From NCBI GenBank assembly GCA_003477405.1, contig QUDE01000002.1, positions 1 through 64,000 on the forward strand: a stretch of DNA of 64,000 nt. The letters run 5' to 3'. The notes beneath the pieces were generated by a model. That model did not search any database. It was not told the origin of the DNA and saw nothing but the letters and a program-made list of their open reading frames with translations. This document shows positions 36,146 to 45,078 of this stretch, piece by piece. This stretch comes from Ruminococcaceae bacterium AM07-15. GTDB lineage: Bacteria > Bacillota > Clostridia > Oscillospirales > Butyricicoccaceae. The position numbers were made by a program, and so were the translations under genes. Every line of letters starts with the position of its first letter. Within the stretch, counting starts at the first letter, position 1.

Positions 36146-36838
36146 ATGGAGCATATTTTGCTGGTGGAGGATGACAGAGCCATTGTGATGGGGCTGACCT
36201 ATTCCTTGGAACAGGAGGGGTATCAGGTGACGGTGAAGGAGGATTGCCCATCGGCCCTGAAGGTTTTGGAGGAGCAAACATTCGATCTGTGTCTGCTGGA
36301 TCTGACACTGCCGGGAGGCAGCGGTTATGATGTGTGCCGCCGGGTGAAGGAGCTGGGAGACACGCCGGTGATCTTCCTCACGGCCATGGACGATGAGGTC
36401 AATGTGGTGATGGGGCTGGATATGGGAGCCGATGATTACATCACAAAGCCCTTCCGAGTGAGGGAGCTGCTTAGCCGGATTCGCTCGGTACTGCGGCGGG
36501 CCCGCCGGGGCGGGGAAAATCTCCATCAGCTGACCATTGGCTCCCTGACGGTAAATACCCAGGAGGCCCGGGTGTGGAAGCGCGGGGAAGAGGTTTTTCT
36601 CACGGCGCTGGAATACCGGCTGCTGCTCACCTTTCTCAACCATCCCGGCCAGGTGCTCACCCGTTCTCAGCTGCTGGAGGGCATCTGGGATGTGGCAGGG
36701 GATTTTGTCAATGACAACACCCTGACGGTCTATATCAAAAGGCTGCGGGAAAAGCTGGAGGACAACCCCCAGGGGCCCCAGATCATCAAAACAGTGCGGG
36801 GCGTGGGCTATAAGCTGGAACGGGGGGAGAAGGCGTGA
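36146..36838 (+). CDS. OmpR-family response regulator
   Basis: 230 residues. Receiver domain (1-118) with Asp pair at 9-10, phospho-acceptor Asp in LCLLDLTLP (about residue 52) and Lys in ITKPF (about 103), then a winged-helix DNA-binding domain (about 130-228). It is paired with the next gene (4-base overlap) and followed by a BceAB-like ABC exporter, an arrangement typical of peptide-antibiotic sensing modules. Confidence 0.93.
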   Translation: MEHILLVEDDRAIVMGLTYSLEQEGYQVTVKEDCPSALKVLEEQTFDLCLLDLTLPGGSGYDVCRRVKELGDTPVIFLTAMDDEVNVVMGLDMGADDYITKPFRVRELLSRIRSVLRRARRGGENLHQLTIGSLTVNTQEARVWKRGEEVFLTALEYRLLLTFLNHPGQVLTRSQLLEGIWDVAGDFVNDNTLTVYIKRLREKLEDNPQGPQIIKTVRGVGYKLERGEKA

Positions 36839-37833
36839 TACGCAACCGGGAACTCTTTTATTATTTTTTGGCCCAGGTTTTGGTGGCGGGAGTGGTCACC
36901 GGCCTGGTCTCTTTGTGGGCCCCCCAGGCAGTGCCCGCCTTTTTGTTTGGGTTTTTGCTGCTTATCGCCATTTCCATGGGTTTTCAGCGCCTGCGCTACC
37001 GGCAGATTGCCCAGCTGAACGACTATCTCCAGCAGGTGGCGACCGGAGACTTTTCCCTGGATATCCAGGATCACAAGGAAGGGGAAATGGGCCTTCTGCG
37101 CACCGAGATCTATAAAGTGGTGCTGCGGCTGTCGGAACAGAGGGACATCATCCACCGGGAGCGGCAGGCGCTCTCCGATGCCATTTCCAACATCTCTCAC
37201 CAGCTGAAAACTCCCATCACCTCCATGCTGATGATGACCGATCTTCTGCGCCAGGAGGAGCTGGAAAAAGAGAAGCGGCAGGAATTTGCCCGCAGCATCG
37301 GCTCCCAGCTCCAGCGGACCCAGTGGTTGGTATCCTCCTTGCTGAAACTGGCCAAGGTGGACGGCGGAGCCATTCGGTTTCAGAAAAAGCCGGAGGCGGT
37401 GGGAAGTTTGCTGCGTCAGGCGCTGGAGCCAATCCAGATTCCGCTGGATATCAAGGGGATCGATGTGAAGATCACAGGGGATACCAGCACCCTGCTCCTT
37501 TGTGACCGGCAGTGGACGGTGGAGGCCTTTTTGAATGTGCTGAAAAACTGCATGGAGCATGCGCCGGAAGGGGGACAGATCCAGGTGCAGGTGCAGGACA
37601 ATCCCCTGTATACCCAGCTGGTGATCCTGGACTCCGGGGAGGGCATCCCTCGGTCGGAAGTGCCCTATGTGTTCCAGCGGTTTTACCGGGGGCAGAATGC
37701 TGCCGCCGACAGCGTGGGCATCGGCCTGGCCATGACCCGCAGCTTTCTCAATGGGCAGAATGGGGATATCACGGCGCTGCCTGGGCCGGGAGGACATTTT
37801 GTCATTCGGTTCTATCACCAGGAAGCGGTATAA
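36835..37833 (+). CDS. Sensor histidine kinase
   Basis: 332 residues. Two N-terminal helices with almost no extracellular loop (about 8-50) mark an intramembrane-sensing kinase. The H box is NISHQLKTPI (His about 122), the N box NCMEHAPEGG, and a G box GIGLAMTR. Such kinases usually sense flux through their partner ABC transporter. The GTG start overlaps the regulator stop. Confidence 0.93.
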   Translation: MIRNRELFYYFLAQVLVAGVVTGLVSLWAPQAVPAFLFGFLLLIAISMGFQRLRYRQIAQLNDYLQQVATGDFSLDIQDHKEGEMGLLRTEIYKVVLRLSEQRDIIHRERQALSDAISNISHQLKTPITSMLMMTDLLRQEELEKEKRQEFARSIGSQLQRTQWLVSSLLKLAKVDGGAIRFQKKPEAVGSLLRQALEPIQIPLDIKGIDVKITGDTSTLLLCDRQWTVEAFLNVLKNCMEHAPEGGQIQVQVQDNPLYTQLVILDSGEGIPRSEVPYVFQRFYRGQNAAADSVGIGLAMTRSFLNGQNGDITALPGPGGHFVIRFYHQEAV

Positions 37834-37870
37834 TGTTTTTCACCGGAGGGATATCTCTCCGGTTTTTCTT

Positions 37871-37927
37871 TTGTGACGAAATTGTCACAAAAAAAGTCAC
37901 TGCAATGTCACTTGCAGGGGATATACT
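37871..37927 (+). promoter_or_regulatory. Regulated promoter of the ABC exporter
   Basis: TTGTGACGAAATTGTCACAA (37871-37890), a 7-bp inverted repeat, contains TGACGAAATTGTCA, which matches the site at 36072 in 12 of 14 bases. Two further TCACTG/TCACTT direct repeats follow, then TATACT (37922-37927) without a good -35. This is activator-type architecture. Confidence 0.65.
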
Positions 37928-37964
37928 GTACTCATCATATTAGTACAGATAGGGAGGACGCGAC

Positions 37965-38648
37965 ATGGAAATTTTGCGCGTAGAACATCTTTCCAAGGTG
38001 TATGGCAAAGGGGAGACCCAGGTGTGCGCCTTGAACGATGTGAGCTTTTCGGTGAACAAGGGGGAGTTTGTGGCCATCATCGGCCCCTCCGGTTCGGGAA
38101 AATCCACCTTGCTTCACATTTTAGGGGGAGTGGACCGGCCCACCGGGGGAAAGGTCTATGTGGAGAACACCGACATTTACCGGCTGAATGAAAGCAAACT
38201 GGCGGTGTTCCGCCGGCGGCAGATCGGGCTAATCTATCAGTTTTACAATCTGATCCCCGTGCTCAATGTGGAGGAGAACATGACCTTGCCGCTGCTTTTG
38301 GATGGACACAAGGTGGATGAAAAACGCCTTTCGGAGCTGGTGCAAAGCCTGGGACTGCAAAACCGGCTGCGGCATCTGCCCAATCAGCTGTCCGGCGGCC
38401 AGCAGCAGCGGGTGTCCATCGGACGGGCGCTGATCAACAATCCGGCCATTGTGCTGGCCGACGAGCCCACCGGCAACCTGGACAGCAAAAACAGCGCCGA
38501 GATCATCGGGCTTCTCAAGATGTTCCACAAAGAATACCAGCAGACATTGATCGTCATCACCCATGATGAACGCATTGCCCTCCAGGCCGATCGGATCATT
38601 TCCATTGAAGATGGCCGGATCTCCAGGGATGAGGTGAAAATGCAATGA
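37965..38648 (+). CDS. ABC transporter ATP-binding protein, BceA/LolD-like
   Basis: 227 residues. Walker A GPSGSGKST, signature LSGGQQQRVSIGRAL, Walker B IVLADEPTGNLD, H-loop VITHDE. This is the MacB/BceA subfamily that powers mechanotransmission rather than channel transport. It overlaps the permease gene by 4 bases. The role is probably resistance to, or sensing of, cell-envelope-active peptides. Confidence 0.95.
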   Translation: MEILRVEHLSKVYGKGETQVCALNDVSFSVNKGEFVAIIGPSGSGKSTLLHILGGVDRPTGGKVYVENTDIYRLNESKLAVFRRRQIGLIYQFYNLIPVLNVEENMTLPLLLDGHKVDEKRLSELVQSLGLQNRLRHLPNQLSGGQQQRVSIGRALINNPAIVLADEPTGNLDSKNSAEIIGLLKMFHKEYQQTLIVITHDERIALQADRIISIEDGRISRDEVKMQ

Positions 38649-41257
38649 ATGTGATTCAAAAACTCACTTTGCGCCATATGCTGCTGAACAAGCGGCGGAC
38701 ACTGGTGACGGTGCTGGGGATCGTCATTTCGGTGGCCATGCTCACGGCCGTTTCCACCTTCACCGGCTCCTTTATGGATCTGGCCCGTCGGGATACCCTG
38801 GCCCGCACCGGGGACTGGCAGGTGAAATATGTGGACATCACCCGGGAGCAGGCTGATCGGCTGGAAAAGTCCCCGGACAATGCTTTGGCAGGGTGCCATT
38901 ACAATGTGGGGTATCTGGCCCTACCCGACCCGGGGAGGGAGTCCAGACCCTATCTCTATTGGCAGAATTACGATGAAAACGGCTTTTCCCTTTTGCCCAT
39001 GAAGCTGGAAGAAGGGCGTATGCCGGAAAAAGAAGGGGAAGTGATCGTCCTGGATTCCTTCCTCCAGGACAATGAACAGTATAAAATCGGCGACACCATC
39101 CGTCTGCCCCAGGGCAAACGGACGGGTATCCAAAGCGGTATGCCGGTGGAATATGAAGATCAGGGCCGGCTGAACCAGGAAGAGGTTTTTGAAAAAAACG
39201 GAGAGGCCTTGTCCTTTACCATTGTGGGCACTTTTTCCCAGTTGGGACTGAACCGGAACGCCGCAGGCTATGAAATCTATGGCCTTTTGCAGCCGGAACA
39301 GGAGCCTTTGACCATGCAGATGAAAGTCAGACAGGTGACGGCGGACATTTTCCAGCAGGCCAAGGACACCGGCGAGGAAGTGGGGCTGGACAGCCAGGGC
39401 CAGGTGTATTTCAACAATGCCTTGCTGCGCACCATGGGCGTGGTCAATGATGGCGCCACCATGAATACTCTGTATATCCTCATCGCCATTGTGGTGGTCA
39501 TCATCATGATCGGATCGGTGTCTTTGATCTACAATGCCTTTGCCATTTCCCTTTCCGAGCGTAGCCGGTATCTGGGGATGCTCTCCAGCGTGGGCGCCAC
39601 CCGGCAGCAGAAAAGCGCCAGCGTCTTTTTCGAAGGAGCGGTGCTGGGGGCTGTGGCCATTCCTTTGGGACTGTTGGGAGGCATTCTGGGCATCGGCATC
39701 ACCTTTTCCTGCATCAGTCCTATGATGCGGGAGTCCTTTGGGATGGAAGCCGATCTTCGCGTGACCATCAGTTGGGCTTCCATGGCGCTGGCCGTGGCAC
39801 TTTCCGCCTTGACCATCTTTATTTCCGCTTATATTCCCGCCCGGCGGGCCTCCCGCATTTCGGCCATTGAGGCCATCCGTCAGACGGGAGACATCAAACT
39901 GCGCCAGCGGACGGTGCGCACATCTCCGCTCACTCGCTGGATCTTCGGTTTCCCCGCCGATCTGGGGCTGAAAAATTTAAAGCGCAACCGGGGACGCTAC
40001 CGGGCCACCGTCTTTTCTTTGGTGATCAGCGTGGTGCTCTTCCTCACGGCTTCCAGCTTTTCTTCCTATCTGCAAAGGGCTTATTCCATGACCCTCAGCG
40101 GGGTGAATTACGATGTGTATGTCTCTGCCTATGGGGATACGCGGGAAGAGACCCAGGCGCAAAAACAGCTCTTCGGGCAGCTGGCCCAGGATGGGCTGGC
40201 CGATGATGCCTCCATGAGCCAAAGGGCGGAAAATGTCCGCATTGCTCTGACGAAAGAGCAGCTGACAGAGGAAACGCTGAACCGGCTCCCCGAAGGGATG
40301 GAAAAGGAAAAAAGTTTTGAGACCGGGCTGTATCTCATGGCCCTGGACGACAAAACCATGGAGGCTTATCTGGAAAAGGCCGGCATGCAGGGTGACCCGG
40401 GCCAGGGGGCCGTGCTGGTGAATACCGTTCAGCAGCGGAAAGGCTACCAGTTTGAAAAATACCAGGCTTTCCATCTGGAAGCGGGCGATCAGGTAACGGC
40501 AGAGCAGATCACAGGCTATGACAGCCAGGGAAATGCAGAAGCGGGGGAATCCCGGCATATTACCATCGCCGCCACCACCGATGTGATGCCCCAGGGAATG
40601 CCGGAATACCTGGAAGATCCGCTAGCTATGGTGCTGGTGATGAAAGAAGAGGCCCTGGAAGGCCTGATGCAGGAGCTGGTCTCCACAGGCGGAGAGGTGG
40701 GTTACAGCGTCAGCACGCAGATGTTCTTTACCAGCCAGGACCCGGATGCTTTGGCCGAAAGCCTGGAAGAGCAGGTGGCGGACAGCACCCAGAGCGGAAT
40801 CTTTATCAGCAACATGGCAGAACAGCGCCAGGCCAGCGAGAGCCTGACCATCATTCTCCAGGTGTTCACTTATGGATTTGTGGTGCTGCTGGCCCTGATC
40901 AGCGTGGCTAATATTTTCAACACCATCTCCACCAGCATCGCTTTGCGCAAACGGGAGTTTGCCATGCTGAAAAGCGTAGGCATGACGCCCCAGGCCTTCA
41001 GTCAGATGATGAAATATGAATCTCTGTTCTATGGCCTCAAGGCGCTGTTTTACGGTTTGCCCCTCAGCTTTTTGGTGATGGTGCTGCTGTATCGCACGGT
41101 AAACCGGAACTTTGGATTTGGATTTTTTGTCCCCTGGGGAAGCGTAGTCATTGCGGTGGCTGCGGTTTACCTGGTGGTGGGTATCACTATGCTTTATAGC
41201 AGCCGGAAGGTACGCAAACAGAACATCATTGATGGATTGCGACAGGAAAACATCTGA
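38645..41257 (+). CDS. FtsX-domain ABC transporter permease
   Basis: 870 residues. Helix 1 (about 20-40), a large extracellular domain, three helices with an FtsX domain (about 280-400), then a second helix-loop-FtsX unit (about 445-865). This is a duplicated MacB-like/YknZ-like layout larger than BceB (about 650). The internal loops are rich in Gln and Glu and could be the ligand-sensing parts. Partner of the ATPase upstream. Confidence 0.92.
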   Translation: MNVIQKLTLRHMLLNKRRTLVTVLGIVISVAMLTAVSTFTGSFMDLARRDTLARTGDWQVKYVDITREQADRLEKSPDNALAGCHYNVGYLALPDPGRESRPYLYWQNYDENGFSLLPMKLEEGRMPEKEGEVIVLDSFLQDNEQYKIGDTIRLPQGKRTGIQSGMPVEYEDQGRLNQEEVFEKNGEALSFTIVGTFSQLGLNRNAAGYEIYGLLQPEQEPLTMQMKVRQVTADIFQQAKDTGEEVGLDSQGQVYFNNALLRTMGVVNDGATMNTLYILIAIVVVIIMIGSVSLIYNAFAISLSERSRYLGMLSSVGATRQQKSASVFFEGAVLGAVAIPLGLLGGILGIGITFSCISPMMRESFGMEADLRVTISWASMALAVALSALTIFISAYIPARRASRISAIEAIRQTGDIKLRQRTVRTSPLTRWIFGFPADLGLKNLKRNRGRYRATVFSLVISVVLFLTASSFSSYLQRAYSMTLSGVNYDVYVSAYGDTREETQAQKQLFGQLAQDGLADDASMSQRAENVRIALTKEQLTEETLNRLPEGMEKEKSFETGLYLMALDDKTMEAYLEKAGMQGDPGQGAVLVNTVQQRKGYQFEKYQAFHLEAGDQVTAEQITGYDSQGNAEAGESRHITIAATTDVMPQGMPEYLEDPLAMVLVMKEEALEGLMQELVSTGGEVGYSVSTQMFFTSQDPDALAESLEEQVADSTQSGIFISNMAEQRQASESLTIILQVFTYGFVVLLALISVANIFNTISTSIALRKREFAMLKSVGMTPQAFSQMMKYESLFYGLKALFYGLPLSFLVMVLLYRTVNRNFGFGFFVPWGSVVIAVAAVYLVVGITMLYSSRKVRKQNIIDGLRQENI

Positions 41258-41275
41258 TATGGGTTTAAGAAAGTT

Positions 41276-41319
41276 GTAAGAATTCCCGTAAGGGAGCTGT
41301 AAGAAGGGGCTGTTATACT
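41276..41319 (+). promoter_or_regulatory. Promoter with three tandem GTAAG boxes before the GT28 gene
   Basis: GTAAG occurs at 41276, 41288 and 41299, that is at 12- and 11-base spacing, in TTGTAAG, CCGTAAG and CTGTAAG. TATACT follows at 41314-41319, and the last box covers the expected -35. Tandem 11-bp repeats are typical of PhoB/OmpR-type activators. Confidence 0.5.
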
Positions 41320-41344
41320 AAAAAACACAAGGAGGGAACAAAGA

Positions 41345-42424
41345 ATGAACATTTTGATTTTGACAGGAAAATTTGGTATGGGGCATCAGAGCGCTGCGTT
41401 GGCGCTGGAAGAGCATATTCGTTCGGCGTTCCCTCAGGCCCAGGTCCGGGTGGCCGATCTGGTGGAAGAGACTTTCCCGGGAAAAAGCCGGGGCATCTAT
41501 AAAATGTTTGCCATGGTGGCCCGTCACGGCGGGCCGGTGTTCAACCGCCTGTACCGCTCCTTGGATCGGGAAGGTCCGGCCATGCCCGTGCCGGCCCAGG
41601 GCAAATTCCTCAAAGCCCTGCATCGTCTGGTGAAGGAAACAAAGCCCCAGGTGATCCTTTCCACTTTGCCGCTTTGCACCCGTCTGGCTTCGGAATACAA
41701 AGGGAAACAGGGAGGATTTCAGCTGATCAGCTGCGTCACCGACATCCGCTGCCATAGCGAATGGATCGCTCCATATGTGGATCTGTACTGTGTGCCCTCC
41801 CAAAAGACCTTCCGGGAACTGGTGAAAAAGGGCATCGATCCCCAGCAGGTGCTGGTCACCGGTATTCCGGTGCGGCCCGCGTTCCATCCCTGCGAAAAAG
41901 AGGAAAAAAGGGAGAAGGAAGTGCTGGTTATGGGCGGCGGCCTGGGGCTGATGCCGGAAGACCCGGAATTTTACCGGAATCTGGCCCGGCTTCCCGGGGT
42001 GCACATTACCGTGATCACCGGAAAAAACAAAGAGCTTTACGCAAAACTCCAGGGAGTACATCCCCAGGTGGAGGTATTGGGGTTCACCAATCAGGTGGAC
42101 AAGTATCTGCGCCGGGCCAGCCTGATGCTCTCCAAGCCCGGCGGGCTCACTTTGTTTGAGGCCATCGCGGCGCAAGTGCCTTTGTTTGCCTTCCATCCCA
42201 CCTTGGAGCAGGAGAAGGAAAACGGTGCTTTTTTGAAGGAAGAAAAAATCGGTTTGGTGCTTCCGGAAAACCCCAAGGCCATGTCCTGGCTGATTGAGGA
42301 CGCCTTGTGTCAAAAGGGGGCCTTGGAAGAGATGCGTCGGAACATGGCCCGTTTGCAGGCGGGAATGGATCTGGGAAAATTGATGGATGTTTTGGAGGCT
42401 CCTTCTGTGCGGAAAGCCGGATAA
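41345..42424 (+). CDS. GT28 glycosyltransferase, MGDG synthase / UgtP-like
   Basis: 359 residues. The N-terminal domain begins ILTGKFGMGHQSAA, the glycine-rich acceptor loop of monogalactosyl/monoglucosyl-diacylglycerol synthases. The C-terminal UDP-sugar domain holds GGGLGLMP and SKPGGLTLFEA. It probably glycosylates diacylglycerol at the membrane; MurG-like activity is less likely. AAGGAGGG precedes the ATG. Confidence 0.85.
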   Translation: MNILILTGKFGMGHQSAALALEEHIRSAFPQAQVRVADLVEETFPGKSRGIYKMFAMVARHGGPVFNRLYRSLDREGPAMPVPAQGKFLKALHRLVKETKPQVILSTLPLCTRLASEYKGKQGGFQLISCVTDIRCHSEWIAPYVDLYCVPSQKTFRELVKKGIDPQQVLVTGIPVRPAFHPCEKEEKREKEVLVMGGGLGLMPEDPEFYRNLARLPGVHITVITGKNKELYAKLQGVHPQVEVLGFTNQVDKYLRRASLMLSKPGGLTLFEAIAAQVPLFAFHPTLEQEKENGAFLKEEKIGLVLPENPKAMSWLIEDALCQKGALEEMRRNMARLQAGMDLGKLMDVLEAPSVRKAG

Positions 42425-42429
42425 AAACA

Positions 42430-42464
42430 ATGGGCTCGGGAAATCTCCCGGGCCCATTTTGACT
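42430..42464 (+). terminator. Rho-independent terminator
   Basis: ATGGGCTCGGGA and TCCCGGGCCCAT around AATC, with one mismatch, then TTTT. Confidence 0.8.
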
Positions 42465-42489
42465 TTGTTCATTGATCCGGGGATTTTCC

Positions 42490-42518
42490 TTGAAAAGAGA
42501 GGGCAGGTTCTATATTAT
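42490..42518 (+). promoter_or_regulatory. Promoter of threonine synthase
   Basis: TTGAAA, a 17-bp spacer, TATTAT. Confidence 0.65.
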
Positions 42519-42563
42519 GAAAGGAGAAAGGCCGGAATGGTTTGGTGAAAGGGAGGATGAACG

Positions 42564-43658
42564 ATGGATTTTGTCTGTTCCGAATGCGGAAAAAGGGTGA
42601 GCACCCGTACCATGCAGCCCAAGTGCGAATGCGGCGGCTTGTGGGATCTGGATTTTGTGCCGCCCCGGTTCTCTCCGGAAGATATCGACAGGGATGAGTG
42701 GAGCATCTTCCGGTATCGCAAGTTCATGGCGCTGTCCGGGAAGGCCTGGAGACAGGTTTCTCTGGGAGAAGGGATGACACCGGTGATTCCTCTCACCCAG
42801 AATGTGCTTTTAAAAATGGACTATTTTATGCCCACCTTGTCCTATAAGGACCGAGGGGCCGCTGTGCTCATGGCCCATTGCAAAGAGCTGGGAGTGAAGC
42901 GGGTGGTGCAGGACAGCAGCGGCAACGCGGGAAACAGCATCGCCGCCTATGCGGCCCGGGCCGGGATTGATTGCGAAATTTTCGTGCCGGAAGGCACATC
43001 CCCCAAAAAGATCGCCATGATCCGGGCCCATGGGGCAAAATGCACCGTGGTGCCGGGCAATCGGGATCACTGTGCCGAAGTTTGCCGGGGAAAGGTGGAG
43101 CGGGAAGGGGTCTACTACGCAAATCATGTGTACAATCCCTTTTTCTATGAAGGAACCAAGACTTATATTTACGAGGTGTGGGAGCAGCTTCACCGCATCC
43201 CCCGGAATCTTGTGATCCCGGTGGGAAATGGCACTCTTTTTCTGGGCGCTATGCTGGCTCTGGAGCATTTGCTGGAAAGCGGTATGATTTCTCAAATGCC
43301 GCAGATCTGGGCGGTGCAGAGCGAGCATTGTGACCCGCTGTTGCAAGGGGCGGAAAGAGGGGAAAAAGACCCAGCCCAGGTGACACCCAGGCCCACTCTG
43401 GCTGAGGGGATCGCCATCGGTGTTCCCATGCGGGGTCGGGAGATTCTGGCGTATGCAGAAAAATATCCGGTGCAGTTCATTCATGCGCCGGAGGGCAGAA
43501 TCCTGGAAGCAAGGGAGATTTTGGCCCGAAAAGGGATCTATTGCGAGCATACCACGGCGGCCAACTATGCCGCCTATCTGGCCCAGCAGGACAGGGGAAA
43601 CATCCTGGAAGATTGCCTGATCACCATGTGCGGGGCCGGGCTGAAGTCCGATCATTAA
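42564..43658 (+). CDS. thrC: Threonine synthase-like PLP enzyme
   Basis: 364 residues, fold-type II PLP enzyme. An N-terminal rubredoxin-like zinc ribbon (CSEC...CECGG, 5-25) is typical of class II threonine synthases. PLP Lys95 is in SYKDRG, and the phosphate loop is SSGNAGNS. It converts O-phosphohomoserine to threonine. It is shorter than the E. coli type, and a related function cannot be excluded. No other threonine genes are adjacent. Confidence 0.82.
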   Translation: MDFVCSECGKRVSTRTMQPKCECGGLWDLDFVPPRFSPEDIDRDEWSIFRYRKFMALSGKAWRQVSLGEGMTPVIPLTQNVLLKMDYFMPTLSYKDRGAAVLMAHCKELGVKRVVQDSSGNAGNSIAAYAARAGIDCEIFVPEGTSPKKIAMIRAHGAKCTVVPGNRDHCAEVCRGKVEREGVYYANHVYNPFFYEGTKTYIYEVWEQLHRIPRNLVIPVGNGTLFLGAMLALEHLLESGMISQMPQIWAVQSEHCDPLLQGAERGEKDPAQVTPRPTLAEGIAIGVPMRGREILAYAEKYPVQFIHAPEGRILEAREILARKGIYCEHTTAANYAAYLAQQDRGNILEDCLITMCGAGLKSDH

Positions 43659-43663
43659 AAGAA

Positions 43664-43691
43664 AAGCTCCGGGTCTATGGCCCGGAGCTTT
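43664..43691 (+). terminator. Interrupted terminator of threonine synthase
   Basis: AAGCTCCGGG and CCCGGAGCTT form the stem, but the T run is cut to TTTGAGC. The missing T run reappears after a second copy of GCCCGGAGCTTT at 43787-43800, on the other side of the repeat element. Confidence 0.75.
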
Positions 43692-43786
43692 GAGCGTGCC
43701 CCCAAAGTGGTGAAAGCCACTTTGGGAGGGCAAAGGGCGGCCCAGTGCCTGGCAGGCAAAGAGAGGAACGGGAGCGGCGGCTCGCC
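43692..43786 (+). repeat. Relative of the dispersed intergenic element, copy D
   Basis: About 95 bp inserted in the thrC terminator. It carries the hairpin CCCAAAGTGG/CCACTTTGGG, comparable to hairpin 3 of the main family. The 20-base string GGGAGCGGCGGCTCGCCGCC (43770-43789) occurs identically in copy C (54606-54625). Flanked by the 12-base direct repeat GCCCGGAGCTTT. Confidence 0.55.
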
Positions 43787-43890
43787 GCCCGGAGCTTTTT
43801 TGCAGCATAGAAAGGGGGAAAGTGGGAAAAGCTAAAGAGAAGATTGAATTTGAACAGACGGGCGCTTATAATAGGAGGAAGAATAGCCAT

Positions 43891-44559
43891 ATGCTCACTT
43901 TGCATCATGTGACCAAGACCTATGGCAAAGGCCATCTGCAGGTGGACGCGCTGCGGGATGTGGAGCTGCAGGTGGACACGGGAGAATTTGTGGCGGTCAT
44001 CGGTCCTTCGGGCAGCGGCAAAACCACATTGATGAATATTCTGGGCTGTCTGGACGACCCCACCCAAGGGGAGTATTTGCTGGGTGGCGTGCCGGTGGGA
44101 CGGTTGTCCGGCCGGGAGAAAGCCGTTTTGCGCAACCGGGAAATCGGCTTTGTGTTTCAAAGCTTCAATCTGGTGTCCTCCCTCACCGCCCAGGAAAATG
44201 TGGAGCTGCCCCTGGTGTTCCGGGGAATGGAAGGGGAAAAGCGGCGGGAGCTTTCCCGGCTGGCCCTGGAGCAGGTGGGGCTTTCCCGCCGGGCCCATCA
44301 CCGGCCCTGGGAGCTTTCCGGCGGCCAGCAGCAGCGGGTGGCCATCGCCCGGGCCATTGCCGCCCATCCGCCGCTGATTCTGGCGGATGAGCCTACAGGA
44401 AATCTGGACCCTCCTTCGGGGCAGCAGGTGATGGAGCTTTTGCGCCGGATGAACCAAAATGGACACACCATCGTCCTCATCACCCACGATGCCCAGGTGG
44501 CGGCCATGGCCGGGCGGCGGCTGCGGATGGAAGAAGGACAGCTGCAGGAGCAAAACTAG
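43891..44559 (+). CDS. Orphan ABC transporter ATP-binding protein (LolD/MacB type)
   Basis: 222 residues. Walker A GPSGSGKTT, signature LSGGQQQRVAIARAI, Walker B LILADEPTGNLD, H-loop LITHDA. This is the same subfamily as the exporter ATPase at 37965, but no permease gene lies beside it. The start at MLTLHHV follows TAGGAGGAAG. An apparent TTGAAT-17-TATAAT promoter at 43844-43872 would place the transcript start inside the ribosome site, so the true promoter may differ. Confidence 0.9.
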   Translation: MLTLHHVTKTYGKGHLQVDALRDVELQVDTGEFVAVIGPSGSGKTTLMNILGCLDDPTQGEYLLGGVPVGRLSGREKAVLRNREIGFVFQSFNLVSSLTAQENVELPLVFRGMEGEKRRELSRLALEQVGLSRRAHHRPWELSGGQQQRVAIARAIAAHPPLILADEPTGNLDPPSGQQVMELLRRMNQNGHTIVLITHDAQVAAMAGRRLRMEEGQLQEQN

Positions 44560-44582
44560 AAAAAGAGAAAAGAGGCTGCGGG

Positions 44583-45068
44583 ATGGAGCGGATCGATAAA
44601 CGGAATTATTATTTGGATATTGCCGAAAGTGTGCTGGAACGGGGCACCTGTCTGCGGCGGAATTACGGGGCCATTATCGTGAAAAACGATGAGATCGTGG
44701 CCACCGGTTATACCGGCGCCCCCCGGGGACGGAAAAATTGCGCTGATATGAATTTTTGTATGCGGGAACATCTGAATATTCCCTCAGGGCAGCGGTATGA
44801 GCTGTGCCGTTCGGTTCACGCCGAGGCCAATGCCATCATTTCTGCTCAGCGCAGTGATATGATCGGCGCCACATTGTACCTGGCCGGCCGGGATATGAAG
44901 ACGGGAGAGATGATCGATTATCCCGAATCCTGCGCCATGTGCCGCCGGCTGATCATCAATGCGGGAATCGAAATGGTGGTCACCAGGGATAAGGAAAAAC
45001 ACATCCGGGCCGTGCCGGTGTGGGAGTGGGTGGAAAACGACGACAGCATCTATAAGCTGGAAGACTAG
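44583..45068 (+). CDS. Deoxycytidylate deaminase (dCMP deaminase / ComEB)
   Basis: 161 residues, zinc-dependent cytidine deaminase fold. His79 and Glu81 are in SVHAEANAI, Cys117 and Cys120 in PESCAMC. A second Cys/His set (CADMNFCMREH, 53-63) is typical of the dCMP subfamily. It converts dCMP to dUMP for thymidylate synthesis. It starts 23 bases after the ABC gene and is followed after 10 bases by the FakA-domain gene. Confidence 0.93.
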   Translation: MERIDKRNYYLDIAESVLERGTCLRRNYGAIIVKNDEIVATGYTGAPRGRKNCADMNFCMREHLNIPSGQRYELCRSVHAEANAIISAQRSDMIGATLYLAGRDMKTGEMIDYPESCAMCRRLIINAGIEMVVTRDKEKHIRAVPVWEWVENDDSIYKLED

Positions 45069-45078
45069 GAGGCAACAT

